Positions 15,970 through 24,311 of a DNA stretch of 64,000 nucleotides are shown piece by piece. Source of the DNA: JAZNQL01 sp045531205 (lineage in GTDB: Bacteria > Bacillota > Clostridia > UMGS1883 > UMGS1540); contig JAZSDN010000002.1 of assembly GCA_045531205.1 (NCBI GenBank), forward strand, positions 1-64,000, given 5' to 3'. The notes below the pieces were generated by a model. That model did no database searches and was not told the DNA's origin. It worked only from the letters and a program-made list of their open reading frames with translations. Each line of letters opens with the position of its first letter. Positions within the stretch are counted from its first letter, which is position 1. A program made the translations under genes and the position numbers.

Positions 15970-18612
15970 TTACTCAATAGGTTCATTGACTGTGATAACA
16001 GAATCAGTTGTAATTTCTTCCGCTGAAATTCGGAAATAGGCAACTGAATCAGACTTTTCTGCTGCGCTCGCCCAATTCAAGAAAGCCTGCGTTTTAATTT
16101 CAATGGGATTACCTGCCTCATCATATGTAAAGCCGCCTGTTGACAGGTCAGTTGTAAGCTGCTGTCCCGTTACTTTCGCAAAACTGCTGTCATAAAGATG
16201 AAAATAACATTTTGAAGCTAAAGCACTTCCTAAAGCCCAAGTAATACCCGAAAAATAAATTGTATCTGCCTTCGTTACAGGAATAAAGCCCGTAACTTCC
16301 ATTCCGCTTTGAGCCGATTCTGTGCCAGCCGAACCAAGTCTTGTACCTGTTTTCCAACCTTGACCGCCGTTATAAGCAGAACCGTTAGAATCAATCGCTT
16401 GTTTAAGCAAGTTGGTATATGTTGTTTCAGGCACTTCCGCAACAGCGGTAATTACAATATTGCCCGTTACCGAAGCAATGCTAATTACACCGTTTGAATA
16501 TGCCGTACTTGTAATATCAACACCGCCCATTGTCACTACAACGGATTTGATTTCTCCCGCTGTAACTGTCAATGTAGCCGTGTAACTGTCACCTGTTTTT
16601 GCGGTAACAGCCGAATTACTGTTTGAAACATTAGTAAGGTTGTTTGTAACTTTATAAGTCGTGATAATTTCGCCTGTACCATATTTAACAGACCTGTCAT
16701 ATCCTGCTCCATAGCAAATAGCATTGATAGTATAGGTATCAAGGTCAACACAATAAACCACAAAAGAAGTGTCCTGTGCGGTGTTGATTGTTTTGTTATA
16801 TGCTGTATCTTCCTTCCAACCGTCATACTGATTTGCACGGTTAATACAAGCTTCGGGAGTACACATTCGCATTACTGCCGTAGGATTGGAAGTATTGATA
16901 TTTCCAATATTGATATAATCCGTTAAAAGATTATGGATATGACCGTGAATGTTGCCAATAAGCGTTGCGGAGTTCTTGCCTGTGAAATCATAAGCAATGC
17001 CGCCTGCCTTTCCGCTTGCTCCGTTTTTATATCCGTTAAGATAATAAGCAAAACGATATGTGCTATCAATGCAATACCAATCAAGCGGGTGGTGTGATAA
17101 TACAAGGATTTGCCATTCCGCAACATCTTCTTTTGCCGTGAGGTCAAGAGAAGAAATGAACCATTCAAACTGTGCTGTTGAGCAACCAATGTTTGAATTG
17201 CCTGTTTCTGTTGTGTTTACGCAGATAACACGCAGTTTAAAATCCTCAAAATCACGGTAAAAATAACCGCCTAACTTATCACCCCACACAACATTATCGC
17301 TGTATGATTGAATAAATCGGTTTACAAGGGCTGTATGGTCAGCGTAATAATCGTGATTGCCCTGTGTTCTCAAATTCGGTGCAAATCTCAAATCAGCTAA
17401 TACGCTGTTTATGGTTTTGAAATCACCAATAGCATTTTCAAAATCCTCGACAGGATAACCGTCTGTGTAATCGCCAAGAACGGCAACTGCGTCAAGCTTT
17501 ATTCGTTTGTCAATGTATTTCATAGCTTGACAAGCGTGTTTCACGCCGTCTGTATAATTACCGTTGCCGTAATGCAAGTCTGATATAGCAGCAAAAGTAA
17601 ATGTTCTGTTTCCTTGTGCAGCTATAATTCTATTAATCACACTTTCGGCTTCGGCTATTACATAATCAGGAATAATTTCAATGCCTGTTTCAGTAACCAC
17701 ATCGTCAACAATTTCAGCTTTATCCGCTTCTGTGAAATAATCCGTACCTTTAACGGGAGTGTAGCCGTCAGCTCCGTTGCTTCCGTCCTTGCCATTTGTA
17801 CCGTCTTGACCGTCTGCACCGTCAAATTCACCGCTTTCCTTTGCTTTTGCAAGAGCAGTTTCTATTTCGGTTGTGACATCGGTTTTTCTTACAAAAAGAC
17901 TGTCGATGTTATCAAGTGTGTCTTTGTTTGAATGTGTATGTTTCGATTCTTCAAGTTCAGGCAGGCTTTCTGTTACAAAATCAATAGCTTCATCAAGTGC
18001 GCCCTTCACAGTTCCCGAAGCGTCCACAAGGTTTTGGTGCGTATAGCCTACTTCTTCGGCAGGAACAAGCTCGTCAACTTTTCTGTAGTCAGTTAAATCA
18101 ACATCAACGCTTTGTGTGCCGAGCATTTCCCAAGTATCGTTGATATAGATATGTTCGGTATAAAGGTTGCCGTCTGATTCGGTGTCCTTGAGCAGATAGA
18201 CAGTTGTACTGCTGATGTTTTCTGTAGGCAGACTGTCAACAACTTCAATTGCGAATTTTGGTATTGTTGATAACTGTTGCTTTATAATGTCATTCTGTGC
18301 AAGCAACGCCGTTATTCCCATATATTTTGTACCATAAGACGGTTGCTGATTATGATACCAAGCGTTTTGAACTTCCACCGCTGACATATCGCTCGGAATT
18401 TCCGTTTTATAAGCAAGAACGTGCCCATTGTGTGTAACACGGGTTTTTGCTGTCGGGTCTGTTGCGAAACCGTCAAGTGCATTCTTGTTGTTGTGGGTGT
18501 GCCTTGCTTCGGTATTTGCCGTAAGGTCTGCCGCTTGTTCCTCTGTTAAGCCGCTGCCACTGCCGCCGAGATTACCTAAAACTTGTAATTTTCGTGGTTG
18601 TTGTGTCGCCAA
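15970..18612 (-). CDS. Tail fibre with metallophosphoesterase domain
   Basis: 880 residues from a TTG start with AAAGGGTGATG upstream. Residues 1-230 are fibre-like with HTH repeats (ARHTHNNKNALDGF; ESKHTHSNKDTLDN). About 264-284 is a short collagen-like Gly-Xaa-Asp/Asn run. About 336-560 is a calcineurin-like phosphoesterase with all five motifs visible: SDLHYG, GDYTDG, GNHDYY, SHHPLDW and GHIH. About 620-700 is an Ig-like repeat with VTMGGVDITSTAYSNG. The C-terminal 150 residues look like a beta-sandwich carbohydrate-binding domain. It probably degrades or remodels a phosphodiester surface polymer such as teichoic acid during adsorption; substrate is inference. Its place upstream of the sheath, not beside the other fibres, is odd. 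Confidence 0.85.
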   Translation of the reverse strand: MATQQPRKLQVLGNLGGSGSGLTEEQAADLTANTEARHTHNNKNALDGFATDPTAKTRVTHNGHVLAYKTEIPSDMSAVEVQNAWYHNQQPSYGTKYMGITALLAQNDIIKQQLSTIPKFAIEVVDSLPTENISSTTVYLLKDTESDGNLYTEHIYINDTWEMLGTQSVDVDLTDYRKVDELVPAEEVGYTHQNLVDASGTVKGALDEAIDFVTESLPELEESKHTHSNKDTLDNIDSLFVRKTDVTTEIETALAKAKESGEFDGADGQDGTNGKDGSNGADGYTPVKGTDYFTEADKAEIVDDVVTETGIEIIPDYVIAEAESVINRIIAAQGNRTFTFAAISDLHYGNGNYTDGVKHACQAMKYIDKRIKLDAVAVLGDYTDGYPVEDFENAIGDFKTINSVLADLRFAPNLRTQGNHDYYADHTALVNRFIQSYSDNVVWGDKLGGYFYRDFEDFKLRVICVNTTETGNSNIGCSTAQFEWFISSLDLTAKEDVAEWQILVLSHHPLDWYCIDSTYRFAYYLNGYKNGASGKAGGIAYDFTGKNSATLIGNIHGHIHNLLTDYINIGNINTSNPTAVMRMCTPEACINRANQYDGWKEDTAYNKTINTAQDTSFVVYCVDLDTYTINAICYGAGYDRSVKYGTGEIITTYKVTNNLTNVSNSNSAVTAKTGDSYTATLTVTAGEIKSVVVTMGGVDITSTAYSNGVISIASVTGNIVITAVAEVPETTYTNLLKQAIDSNGSAYNGGQGWKTGTRLGSAGTESAQSGMEVTGFIPVTKADTIYFSGITWALGSALASKCYFHLYDSSFAKVTGQQLTTDLSTGGFTYDEAGNPIEIKTQAFLNWASAAEKSDSVAYFRISAEEITTDSVITVNEPIE

Positions 18613-18628
18613 TATTCATCACCCTTTA

Positions 18629-18844
18629 TTAAATAAGTGAAGAAGTCCACGGAATTGTACCCTCTGCGTCCTCATACCACTCGCCGTTGATGTAATACTT
18701 AAAAATGTATTCCTCATCATATACGGGTATAGCAACCATATTAGGGAGGTTGCCGTGAGCTTCGCTTGTAGTAGTTTCTACACCGATACACATATTGGTT
18801 TCGGGGTCAATTTCCGCAAAGTTATAATAATATAATTGAGCCAT
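18629..18844 (-). CDS. Small fibre-associated protein
   Basis: 71 residues: MAQLYYYNFAEIDPETNMCI ... VAIPVYDEEYIFKYYINGEW. The pattern (YYYxxID..T..C.G, IPVYDxxYxxKYYxxGEWY) is found at the start of many phage fibre or fibre-adjacent proteins, and the N-terminus of the fibre at 1-2178 is a distant relative. ATG overlaps the upstream stop. It probably belongs with the following fibre; role unknown. Confidence 0.6.
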   Translation of the reverse strand: MAQLYYYNFAEIDPETNMCIGVETTTSEAHGNLPNMVAIPVYDEEYIFKYYINGEWYEDAEGTIPWTSSLI

Positions 18845-19476
18845 TATTCTATCTCCTTGTAATAAATATATCGTAGTATTTGAGGTTGTTCCGTTTCATT
18901 AGTTATATTGAACACGATATTTCCCTCATTTTTTTCGATTACCGCTATACTTTTAGTAGATTTCACATCGTACACATTATCATATACAGCTATTTTTTCA
19001 GCCGCTACACTGTCTTGTAAATTTGTATTATACGAACATACAAAAGCGTGTAACACAGTATAATCATAATGTTCACTTGATATAACAAATGATTTTCCAG
19101 CAGGTATAACTTTACTTCCGTGGTGTGTATGATAACTCGGAATAACTTTTGTTCCAAGAGTTACACCGCTATCAGTTGCGGCAACTTTGCCCTCACGAAT
19201 ATCATTTGCAGTAGCGTCAAATGAAATTTCTTCATCTACCAACACCGCAGGATATTCATTTCCCGCTTCATCTACCAAAAGATACATTTCAGGTTGTTCC
19301 GATACGCCAGCATTATAACCCTCGCCATATTGAGCTTCACAAGCTTGCTTGATTAAATTGCCGTATTCCTTTGTATCTGTTCCATAAGGCACTTCAACAC
19401 CGTTGCCGATTATAGCCGCTTTTATGTTGTCAAAATCGGAAATCGCTTGCGCTATATTTTCTTGTAAGCTTGCCAT
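18844..19476 (-). CDS. Phage structural protein, probable fibre accessory
   Basis: 210 residues. The N-terminus MASLQENIAQAISDFDNIKA then NGVEVPYGTDTKEYGNLIKQ is a segment repeatedly seen in gut-phage tail-associated proteins. The rest is beta-rich and has a YHTHHG site. It overlaps its neighbours by single bases in a run from neck to fibre genes. No enzymatic motif; assigned structural by context. Confidence 0.5.
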   Translation of the reverse strand: MASLQENIAQAISDFDNIKAAIIGNGVEVPYGTDTKEYGNLIKQACEAQYGEGYNAGVSEQPEMYLLVDEAGNEYPAVLVDEEISFDATANDIREGKVAATDSGVTLGTKVIPSYHTHHGSKVIPAGKSFVISSEHYDYTVLHAFVCSYNTNLQDSVAAEKIAVYDNVYDVKSTKSIAVIEKNEGNIVFNITNETEQPQILRYIYYKEIE

Positions 19477-20024
19477 TAATCAACACCGTCCAATCTGTTT
19501 TCAAGTCGCTCGTTTACCTCGTCATAGCTTTCGGGCTTGACATATTCTGTTTGGTTTATTGTCGCTGTTTCAATTTCGCCCTCGCCTGCTTGTTCTGCGT
19601 TTTCAATAACATCAAAAGTTGATATAAAGCAGTCAAAACCCTGCGAATATTCATACTCCGAAGTTATTAAATTGCTTCTATCCGACACAGCACCAACCGA
19701 TTGAATGTCAATGCCATTATCTTTTAGATAAATCGTGCCGACATAATCAAGCCATTCACGGGCTTTACTTGCAATTGCTACCGCTTCGTCATAATCATCG
19801 GAATGAGATGTTATGCTTATTGTTAAACCAACAGGTTTTCTTGCTGTACCGTCCTCATATATACCGTATGTTCCTTTGTTTTGGCTTGTAGGTGTTGTAA
19901 TGTTATAGCCTAAATAAGGATAATCGGGCATTTTGCCCGTTTGATTTCCTCTAACAACTAAACATTGCACATATTCCTTTAACCCTTTTGCCAAAACTGT
20001 TCTTATGTGTTTAATATCAACCAT
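19476..20024 (-). CDS. Neck/tail terminator protein (Pam3 gp12-like)
   Basis: 182 residues. It begins MVDIKHIRTVLAKGLKEYVQ and contains the conserved PDYPYLGYNITTPTSQNKGT segment, then SITSHSDDYDEAVAIASKAR EWL, the signature of LIC12616/Pam3-type neck terminators. It would cap the tail and join it to the connector. It overlaps the upstream connector gene by 8 nt. The strongly acidic C-terminus is unusual. Confidence 0.75.
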   Translation of the reverse strand: MVDIKHIRTVLAKGLKEYVQCLVVRGNQTGKMPDYPYLGYNITTPTSQNKGTYGIYEDGTARKPVGLTISITSHSDDYDEAVAIASKAREWLDYVGTIYLKDNGIDIQSVGAVSDRSNLITSEYEYSQGFDCFISTFDVIENAEQAGEGEIETATINQTEYVKPESYDEVNERLENRLDGVD

Positions 20025-20388
20025 TTTGCTTCACCTCATTAAACACACTCACAAATTTAAGGGAGTAAGCATATACACCCGTAAAATCGGCATTTTCAAG
20101 CTCCGAAGCAATAGAGTATTTATTCCCCTTGTATATTATTTCAGCACCTTTTAAGGCACTTGCAAGCGGCGTAAGCATATATAAAACTCTGTCTTGCTCG
20201 GTCAAAGTTCCCTCTGACCTAAACAACTTGCTTTGCCTATGTGAAAGAATAGCTCCGTTTAAGGTTGTTTCTATTCTTCCACCTTTTACAAGGTCGCCGC
20301 TTTCGTTATAGCCGTCCTCGGAATAGGTGACAGCGGTAAATTCTCTTGAATATTTTCTTATTAAATACTCAAAATTCATATACTGCAT
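20017..20388 (-). CDS. Head-tail connector protein (stopper-like)
   Basis: 123 residues, rich in beta-strand (FTAVTYSEDGYNESGDLVKG; GAEIIYKGNKYSIASELENA). Size, position between the gp10-like protein and the tail terminator, and a QSKLFRSEGTLTEQDRVLYM core suit a head-tail stopper. The family was not recognised from motif alone. Confidence 0.5.
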   Translation of the reverse strand: MQYMNFEYLIRKYSREFTAVTYSEDGYNESGDLVKGGRIETTLNGAILSHRQSKLFRSEGTLTEQDRVLYMLTPLASALKGAEIIYKGNKYSIASELENADFTGVYAYSLKFVSVFNEVKQNG

Positions 20389-20391
20389 TTA

Positions 20392-20997
20392 TCAACCCTC
20401 CGTTTTCCAAGATATACTTTCAATAAGGTTGCCTGTATCTACAAGAGGATTACTGCTACCTTTAGCTTCTTTTGTAGCCCAACTGTTCGGGGGGCTTGAA
20501 ATGTCACGAATTTTAGTTTTTATAGCGGTTGCCATTTGTTCACCGTACAAATCAAGCAAATCATCAACGGTCATTTTACCGTTAAGCACTTGATTTAATG
20601 CTCTTTCCACTTGCTTAATTATATTGTCAACATTTTCATCGTGTCCTGTACGCAAAAATGACCTTTCGGGGATTTTTACCGACTTTGTAAGCCAATATAA
20701 GACCTCAAAACTGTCTTTTCCGTTATCCTGACACAAAAATAGTTCACCGCTATCGGTTTTTAGCGTCCATAAATCGCTAAATTCACCTGCTTTTTTGCCT
20801 TTGGCTTTGGGGTGAACAGGAACAGTTAAATATTTTGATTTTTTTGCAACAATATCCGCTCCATATTCGTGAATTCCAGCCAACCAAGCGTGTTCACCTT
20901 TTAAAGCTCCAACTTGCACCTTTTTGTCGCTCAATGTTTCTAATGTTTTGGCAATTTGGGGGAGATTATCTATTTTCGTAGTGTATTTAACACCCAT
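20392..20997 (-). CDS. HK97 gp10-like / tail completion protein
   Basis: 201 residues. KVQVGALKGEHAWLAGIHEY, then LTKSVKIPERSFLRTGHDEN and the C-terminal NPLVDTGNLIESISW form the signature of gp10-like/virion morphogenesis proteins. These act at the head-tail interface. Spaced 12 nt from the previous gene, in the connector block. Confidence 0.75.
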   Translation of the reverse strand: MGVKYTTKIDNLPQIAKTLETLSDKKVQVGALKGEHAWLAGIHEYGADIVAKKSKYLTVPVHPKAKGKKAGEFSDLWTLKTDSGELFLCQDNGKDSFEVLYWLTKSVKIPERSFLRTGHDENVDNIIKQVERALNQVLNGKMTVDDLLDLYGEQMATAIKTKIRDISSPPNSWATKEAKGSSNPLVDTGNLIESISWKTEG

Positions 20998-21009
20998 AAT
21001 TATTCCCCC

Positions 21010-21366
21010 TTACCGCCATTTTCTTTGTGCATGAACAAAACGCACTCGGGGTTTAAGGAAATTTGAAAGCAATTCTTCTGCGTATTGCCACAAGAGGGCG
21101 TTTTTGTCGGTATCTGCAAAAGATAACGACAATCCCTCTATGCTTTCACTTAAAACGCCTGTACCCATCGTTTGAATATCAGAGAATTTAATTAAAAACA
21201 GCCTTACACAAGACGGCAAGGCTGCTAAATCTTCATCGTTATTCATATCAAATTCAAGCGTTGTGTTTGCTTTTACCCATTCCAAACCACTTTCAACAAT
21301 GAGTATATCCCTTTCGGTTATAGGTGCAATGCCAAGTTTAAGCTTCTGTACTTGTTGTTCCGTCAT
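21010..21366 (-). CDS. Head-tail connector protein (gp6-like)
   Basis: 118 residues from MTEQQVQKLKLGIAPITERD. Helical, with SGLEWVKANTTLEFDMNNDE and a C-terminal basic stretch. The size and place just after scaffold/capsid genes suit a gp6/gp15-type adaptor. The frame is open further upstream, but that extension is an out-of-frame reading of the Ala-rich gene. The start chosen overlaps that gene by 29 nt. Confidence 0.55.
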   Translation of the reverse strand: MTEQQVQKLKLGIAPITERDILIVESGLEWVKANTTLEFDMNNDEDLAALPSCVRLFLIKFSDIQTMGTGVLSESIEGLSLSFADTDKNALLWQYAEELLSNFLKPRVRFVHAQRKWR

Positions 21367-21703
21367 TCTCTGCACCCGCCTTTTCAGCAGATTTATTGCC
21401 CTGCTTTTTAGGCTTTTCGGCTTTTTCTGCTGCTTTAGCGGCTTCTTCGGCTGCCTTTGCTTCTGCTTCGGCTTTAGCTTTCGCTTCTTCCTCCGCTTTT
21501 TTTGCAGCTTCTTCCTCGGCTGCCTTTTTAGCCGCTTCTTCGGCTGCCTTTGCTTCTTCCTCTGCTTTTGCTTTGGCTTCTGCTTCGGCTTTTGCTTTTG
21601 CCGCTTCTTCTGCTTGTGCTGTTGCAAGGTCGGTAATCACCTTATCCTGCTGTTGCTGTTGCATATTTAATTTGCGGCGCATATTCCAAAATGTACAACC
21701 CAT
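21338..21703 (-). CDS. Ala/Lys/Glu-rich coiled-coil protein
   Basis: 121 residues: short N-terminus MGCTFWNMRRKLNMQQQQQD, then about 75 residues of almost pure A/K/E in EAAKAKAE-like heptads, predicted as a long single helix. GGGAGG sits 7 nt before the ATG. Low-complexity proteins at this place are common between capsid and connector genes; it may be a head-completion or capsid-decoration component. Function unknown. Confidence 0.65.
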   Translation of the reverse strand: MGCTFWNMRRKLNMQQQQQDKVITDLATAQAEEAAKAKAEAEAKAKAEEEAKAAEEAAKKAAEEEAAKKAEEEAKAKAEAEAKAAEEAAKAAEKAEKPKKQGNKSAEKAGAENDGTTSTEA

Positions 21704-21722
21704 TTAAAAACCTCCCTTCTAT

Positions 21723-21746
21723 CATTTTCGTGAAGTCACGAAAATG
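21723..21746 (-). other. 10-bp hairpin after the capsid gene
   Basis: CATTTTCGTG/CACGAAAATG with a 4-nt loop, immediately after the major capsid stop. There is no U-run, so it more likely stabilises or processes the capsid mRNA than terminates it. Confidence 0.55.
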
Positions 21747-21748
21747 GT

Positions 21749-22738
21749 TTAGCCAATCTTGTGTTTAAGACAAGCAAGAGCAACCTTCTTATGGTCAACT
21801 GCAAGTGTCCAGTTTTCAGCTTTTTCAAGGTCAACATTTGCAGGGTACATGTGATTGGGGTCTGTATATGTACCGTCACTGTTCCAAGAAAGACCACGGG
21901 GGTGAATAATCTGACACCAACGGTTGATAAGGTAATTCTTTGCACCAATGCTGTCACGGTCTGTTTCTGTACCGACAAAGCCTTTGGGTGAGCCGTCCTG
22001 ACGAATAAACGCACCCTTACCAACGAAGTATGTGTCATATACATCACCATTCACAGGCATACCGTCGTCAACTCTGATTGAGTAGTTAAGGTAACGCTCC
22101 ATTTCAACACTTGACTGTGAAGGGTCAAAAATAGGATTACGGGTAATCATGCCTTTCTTTTGAAGGTCTGTGTATGTTGCAGAGTGCATAAATACCATAC
22201 CGAGTGAATCGTAATGGTCGCCAAGAAGCTGCTTTGTATCAAGAGTTGCAGCGTCAGAAATACAAGCCGCAGCACCTTCCATTGCTGAAATGTCATTAAC
22301 GTGGTCTTTAAGAGCATTTGCAAAAATACCTTTAAGGATAGAAAGGTAAACTTTCTGCTCTCTTGTGTTTCTCCAATCAGCAATAAGCTGAATAATTGCG
22401 TTCATAGGGTCTGCACCGCCAAGAACGTGAGCAAGGTCTGTGCTGCCCCAAGCTCTCTGACGAATAAGCAGGGTTGCTTTTGCTTGCTTTGTGGTAATGT
22501 TACCTACGCTCACATCTTGCTCGCCAAATACATCTTCCTCACCGTCAAGAGCGTTAAACATAGGAAGGTCAATAAATCTGCCACCCTCGGGCTGACCGTT
22601 AATAAGCTCTGCTACCTGTGAATCAGGTGTTGCAATGCCTGAATTAATAAAACTGTTACGCTCGGTTGTTCTGTCAATAACATACTTTGAAAATTTTTCG
22701 GGTACGATTTGCATATTTGCAATAGTTGTAACTGCCAT
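21749..22738 (-). CDS. Major capsid protein
   Basis: 329 residues. MAVTTIANMQIVPEKFSKYV IDRTTE, VGNITTKQAKATLLIRQRAW GSTDLAHVLGG, MHSATYTDLQKKGMI and the C-terminal YLINRWCQIIHPRGLSWNSD are typical of the HK97-fold phage coat family of Firmicutes. It directly follows the scaffold gene with a 17-nt gap and is followed by a stabilising hairpin. It assembles the icosahedral head. Confidence 0.9.
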   Translation of the reverse strand: MAVTTIANMQIVPEKFSKYVIDRTTERNSFINSGIATPDSQVAELINGQPEGGRFIDLPMFNALDGEEDVFGEQDVSVGNITTKQAKATLLIRQRAWGSTDLAHVLGGADPMNAIIQLIADWRNTREQKVYLSILKGIFANALKDHVNDISAMEGAAACISDAATLDTKQLLGDHYDSLGMVFMHSATYTDLQKKGMITRNPIFDPSQSSVEMERYLNYSIRVDDGMPVNGDVYDTYFVGKGAFIRQDGSPKGFVGTETDRDSIGAKNYLINRWCQIIHPRGLSWNSDGTYTDPNHMYPANVDLEKAENWTLAVDHKKVALACLKHKIG

Positions 22739-22755
22739 TGTTTAAGTCCTCCTTA

Positions 22756-23439
22756 TTACTTTACCCCTGCTGCCGCTCTAAGCTGTGCAGCCAATTCGGG
22801 GTTGCTTATTTCAAGCTCCATTTGTTTTGTGATATTAATTTGTCCTTCGGCGAATGGATTTACACCGCCGTTAAGATTGCCACCCTTTGCAGGTGTACCG
22901 CCTTTTTCTTTAAAGCGTCTGTTGACTTCCGCAGTAACAGCCTTGTCAAAAAGTTCTTTAAAAGCTTTAACTTTGCTGTCGATTTCTGTTTCATCTTCAC
23001 CCATTACAAATTCAACAAGTGAAAGTGAGGTATCACTGCCGTCGTCAAGTCCCGCTTCTTTAATTGCTCTTACTGCATAAAGACGATTTTCTTTATCAGT
23101 AATAGCTTTTTCTCGCTCTGCAATCGCCGCTTCTTTTTCCTTAATCTCAACTTCTCGAAGTTCGTCGTCAGTAAGTTTGGCTTTTTGCAGATTTTCAAGC
23201 TTACGCTTCAATTCTGCATTTACTCTACGCTCCTGTGCCATTGCCTTATCAAGTCTTGATTGAACGATTTTATCAAGCTTTTCAAGGTCAAGAGCAGGTT
23301 GAGGTTCGGGGTCAGGGTTAGGCTGGGGTTCGGGGTCAGGTTCGGGGTCTGACGGTTTAGCGTGTTTTGCCAATTCGTCAAACTGTTCCTGTGTGATTGC
23401 ACCGTTTTCCAGCAATGCTTTGAGTTCTTCAAGTGTCAT
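22756..23439 (-). CDS. Capsid scaffolding protein (DUF4355-like)
   Basis: 227 residues. The N-terminal 30 residues are helical (MTLEELKALLENGAITQEQF), then a Pro/Asp/Glu linker of repeated DPEPQPNP units, then a coiled coil (RRVNAELKRKLENLQKAKLT) and a C-terminal capsid-binding tail (ELEISNPELAAQLRAAAGVK). This layout and position before the capsid gene identify a scaffold. RBS AGGAGG. Confidence 0.85.
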   Translation of the reverse strand: MTLEELKALLENGAITQEQFDELAKHAKPSDPEPDPEPQPNPDPEPQPALDLEKLDKIVQSRLDKAMAQERRVNAELKRKLENLQKAKLTDDELREVEIKEKEAAIAEREKAITDKENRLYAVRAIKEAGLDDGSDTSLSLVEFVMGEDETEIDSKVKAFKELFDKAVTAEVNRRFKEKGGTPAKGGNLNGGVNPFAEGQINITKQMELEISNPELAAQLRAAAGVK

Positions 23440-23482
23440 TTGGTTTACCTCCTAAAAAATCCTTATAGAATTTTGTTTTTGC

Positions 23483-23534
23483 CACCATATAGATAGCTAA
23501 AAAGTGTATAAAAAAAGAACGCACCATATAGATA
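23483..23534. repeat. Two 13-bp direct repeats
   Basis: CACCATATAGATA occurs at 23483-23495 and 23522-23534, starts 39 bp apart, between the scaffold start and the tRNA terminator. Possible protein-binding site; nothing else recognised in the region 23440-23552. Confidence 0.5.
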
Positions 23535-23552
23535 CGCTCTTGATTTATCAAA

Positions 23553-23580
23553 GAAAAAAAGCACTGTTTCACACAGTGCT
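23553..23580 (-). terminator. Terminator of the tRNA cluster
   Basis: Minus-strand stem AGCACTGT/ACAGTGCT (8 bp, 5-nt loop) followed by TTTTTTT. It separates the tRNAs from the scaffold gene. Confidence 0.8.
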
Positions 23581-23593
23581 TTCTCTTTTCAGT

Positions 23594-23667
23594 TGGAGCA
23601 GATAGAGGGAATCGAACCCTCACAATTAGTTTGGAAAACTAACATTCTTCCGTTAAACTATACCTGC
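23594..23667 (-). tRNA. tRNA-Gly (TCC)
   Basis: Acceptor GCAGGTA/TATCTGC, anticodon loop TTTCCAA with anticodon TCC, T-loop TTCGATT, and encoded CCA. 74 nt; complete cloverleaf. Confidence 0.9.
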
Positions 23668-23671
23668 ATAT

Positions 23672-23758
23672 TGGCGGGAAGTAGAGGATTTGAACCCCTG
23701 AACCATTACGGTTGCTTGTTTTCAAGACAAGTGCAATAACCCACTCTGCCAACTTCCC
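23672..23758 (-). tRNA. tRNA-Ser (TGA)
   Basis: Acceptor GGGAAGT/ACTTCCC, anticodon stem CTTGT/ACAAG with anticodon TGA, long variable arm, and encoded CCA. 87 nt, as expected for a class II tRNA. Confidence 0.9.
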
Positions 23759-23862
23759 ATATTTAGCCGTTGCGCTGTATCTTATCATTAGCCATTGGGG
23801 AAAAAGTCGTTAAAAAAACCCAATACTTAACTTCTCGCGCTTCAATACTCGCTTACGGCTGT

Positions 23863-23940
23863 TGGTGCGTATGGTGGGAGTTGAACCCACAACAAAACCG
23901 CTTTTGAGGCGGGTGCGTCTGCCAATTGCGCCACATACAC
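23863..23940 (-). tRNA. tRNA-Leu (CAA)-like with short variable loop
   Basis: Acceptor GTGTATG/CATACGC, 3-bp D-stem, anticodon loop CTCAAAA giving CAA, T-arm GTGGG/CCCAC, encoded CCA. The D-arm and anticodon loop look Leu-like, but only about 6 nt separate the anticodon and T stems, where a leucine tRNA should have a long variable arm. One mismatch at the top of the anticodon stem. Confidence 0.75.
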
Positions 23941-24034
23941 ATATTTGCTCGTCTGTCCGAGCGGTCAACCGTAACTTTCCGATTTGTCAGTACCATTCCA
24001 AAGAGGAAAAATTATGCCTTTGCAGCAAGCAAAG

Positions 24035-24109
24035 TGGCAGGGATAGCAGGATTTGAACCTGCGAATGCGGGAGTCAAAGTCCCGTGTCTTACCGCTTGAC
24101 TATACCCCT
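24035..24109 (-). tRNA. tRNA-Gln (TTG)
   Basis: Acceptor AGGGGTA/TATCCCT, anticodon stem CGGGA/TCCCG with loop CTTTGAC (TTG), T-stem GCAGG/CCTGC, discriminator G and encoded CCA. 75 nt. The 90 bp between this tRNA and the Leu tRNA, and the 104 bp between Leu and Ser, hold no recognised feature. Confidence 0.9.
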
Positions 24110-24119
24110 ATATAAAAGT

Positions 24120-24148
24120 GACCCTTGCACCCACCCAATGCAAGGGTC
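24120..24148 (-). terminator. 10-bp hairpin upstream of the tRNA cluster
   Basis: GACCCTTGCA/TGCAAGGGTC with a 9-nt loop, then ACTTTTATAT on the minus strand. It could end transcription from the head-gene block before the tRNAs, although the U-run is weak. Confidence 0.5.
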
Positions 24149-24213
24149 TAAGACATAGAAAGGAGAAAATACTGAAAAAATCCTCAAAAAATCAGTCCAC
24201 TCTATTCTATATT

Positions 24214-24219
24214 AGTATA
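24214..24219 (-). promoter_or_regulatory. Possible extended -10 promoter for the tRNA cluster
   Basis: Minus strand TGTTATACT gives an extended -10 (TGn-TATACT) in an AT-rich gap (24150-24311). No convincing -35 is seen. It lies upstream of the hairpin and tRNA-Gln. Confidence 0.4.
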
Positions 24220-24311
24220 ACATTTTTAACTTTTAAAAGATATTGACATATTACACAAAAAAACTTATTGAAATTTGGTTATTTTGCAAAAATTCTATGC
24301 AGGAATATGTT

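Noticed and set aside
21367..21627. In-frame upstream extension of the 118-residue connector gene
   Set aside because: It is an out-of-frame reading of the Ala/Lys/Glu-rich gene (Gln/Lys-only composition). The ATG at 21366 is preferred.
23429..23623. 64-codon frame across the tRNA-Gly end and terminator
   Set aside because: Its N-terminus is the translation of a tRNA 3' end (MRVRFPLSAP), a common false gene.
23941..24034. Additional tRNA between tRNA-Leu and tRNA-Gln
   Set aside because: A D-arm-like GTCCGAGCGGTC occurs on the plus strand and a 5-bp inverted repeat GCTCG/CGAGC is present, but no complete cloverleaf can be built.
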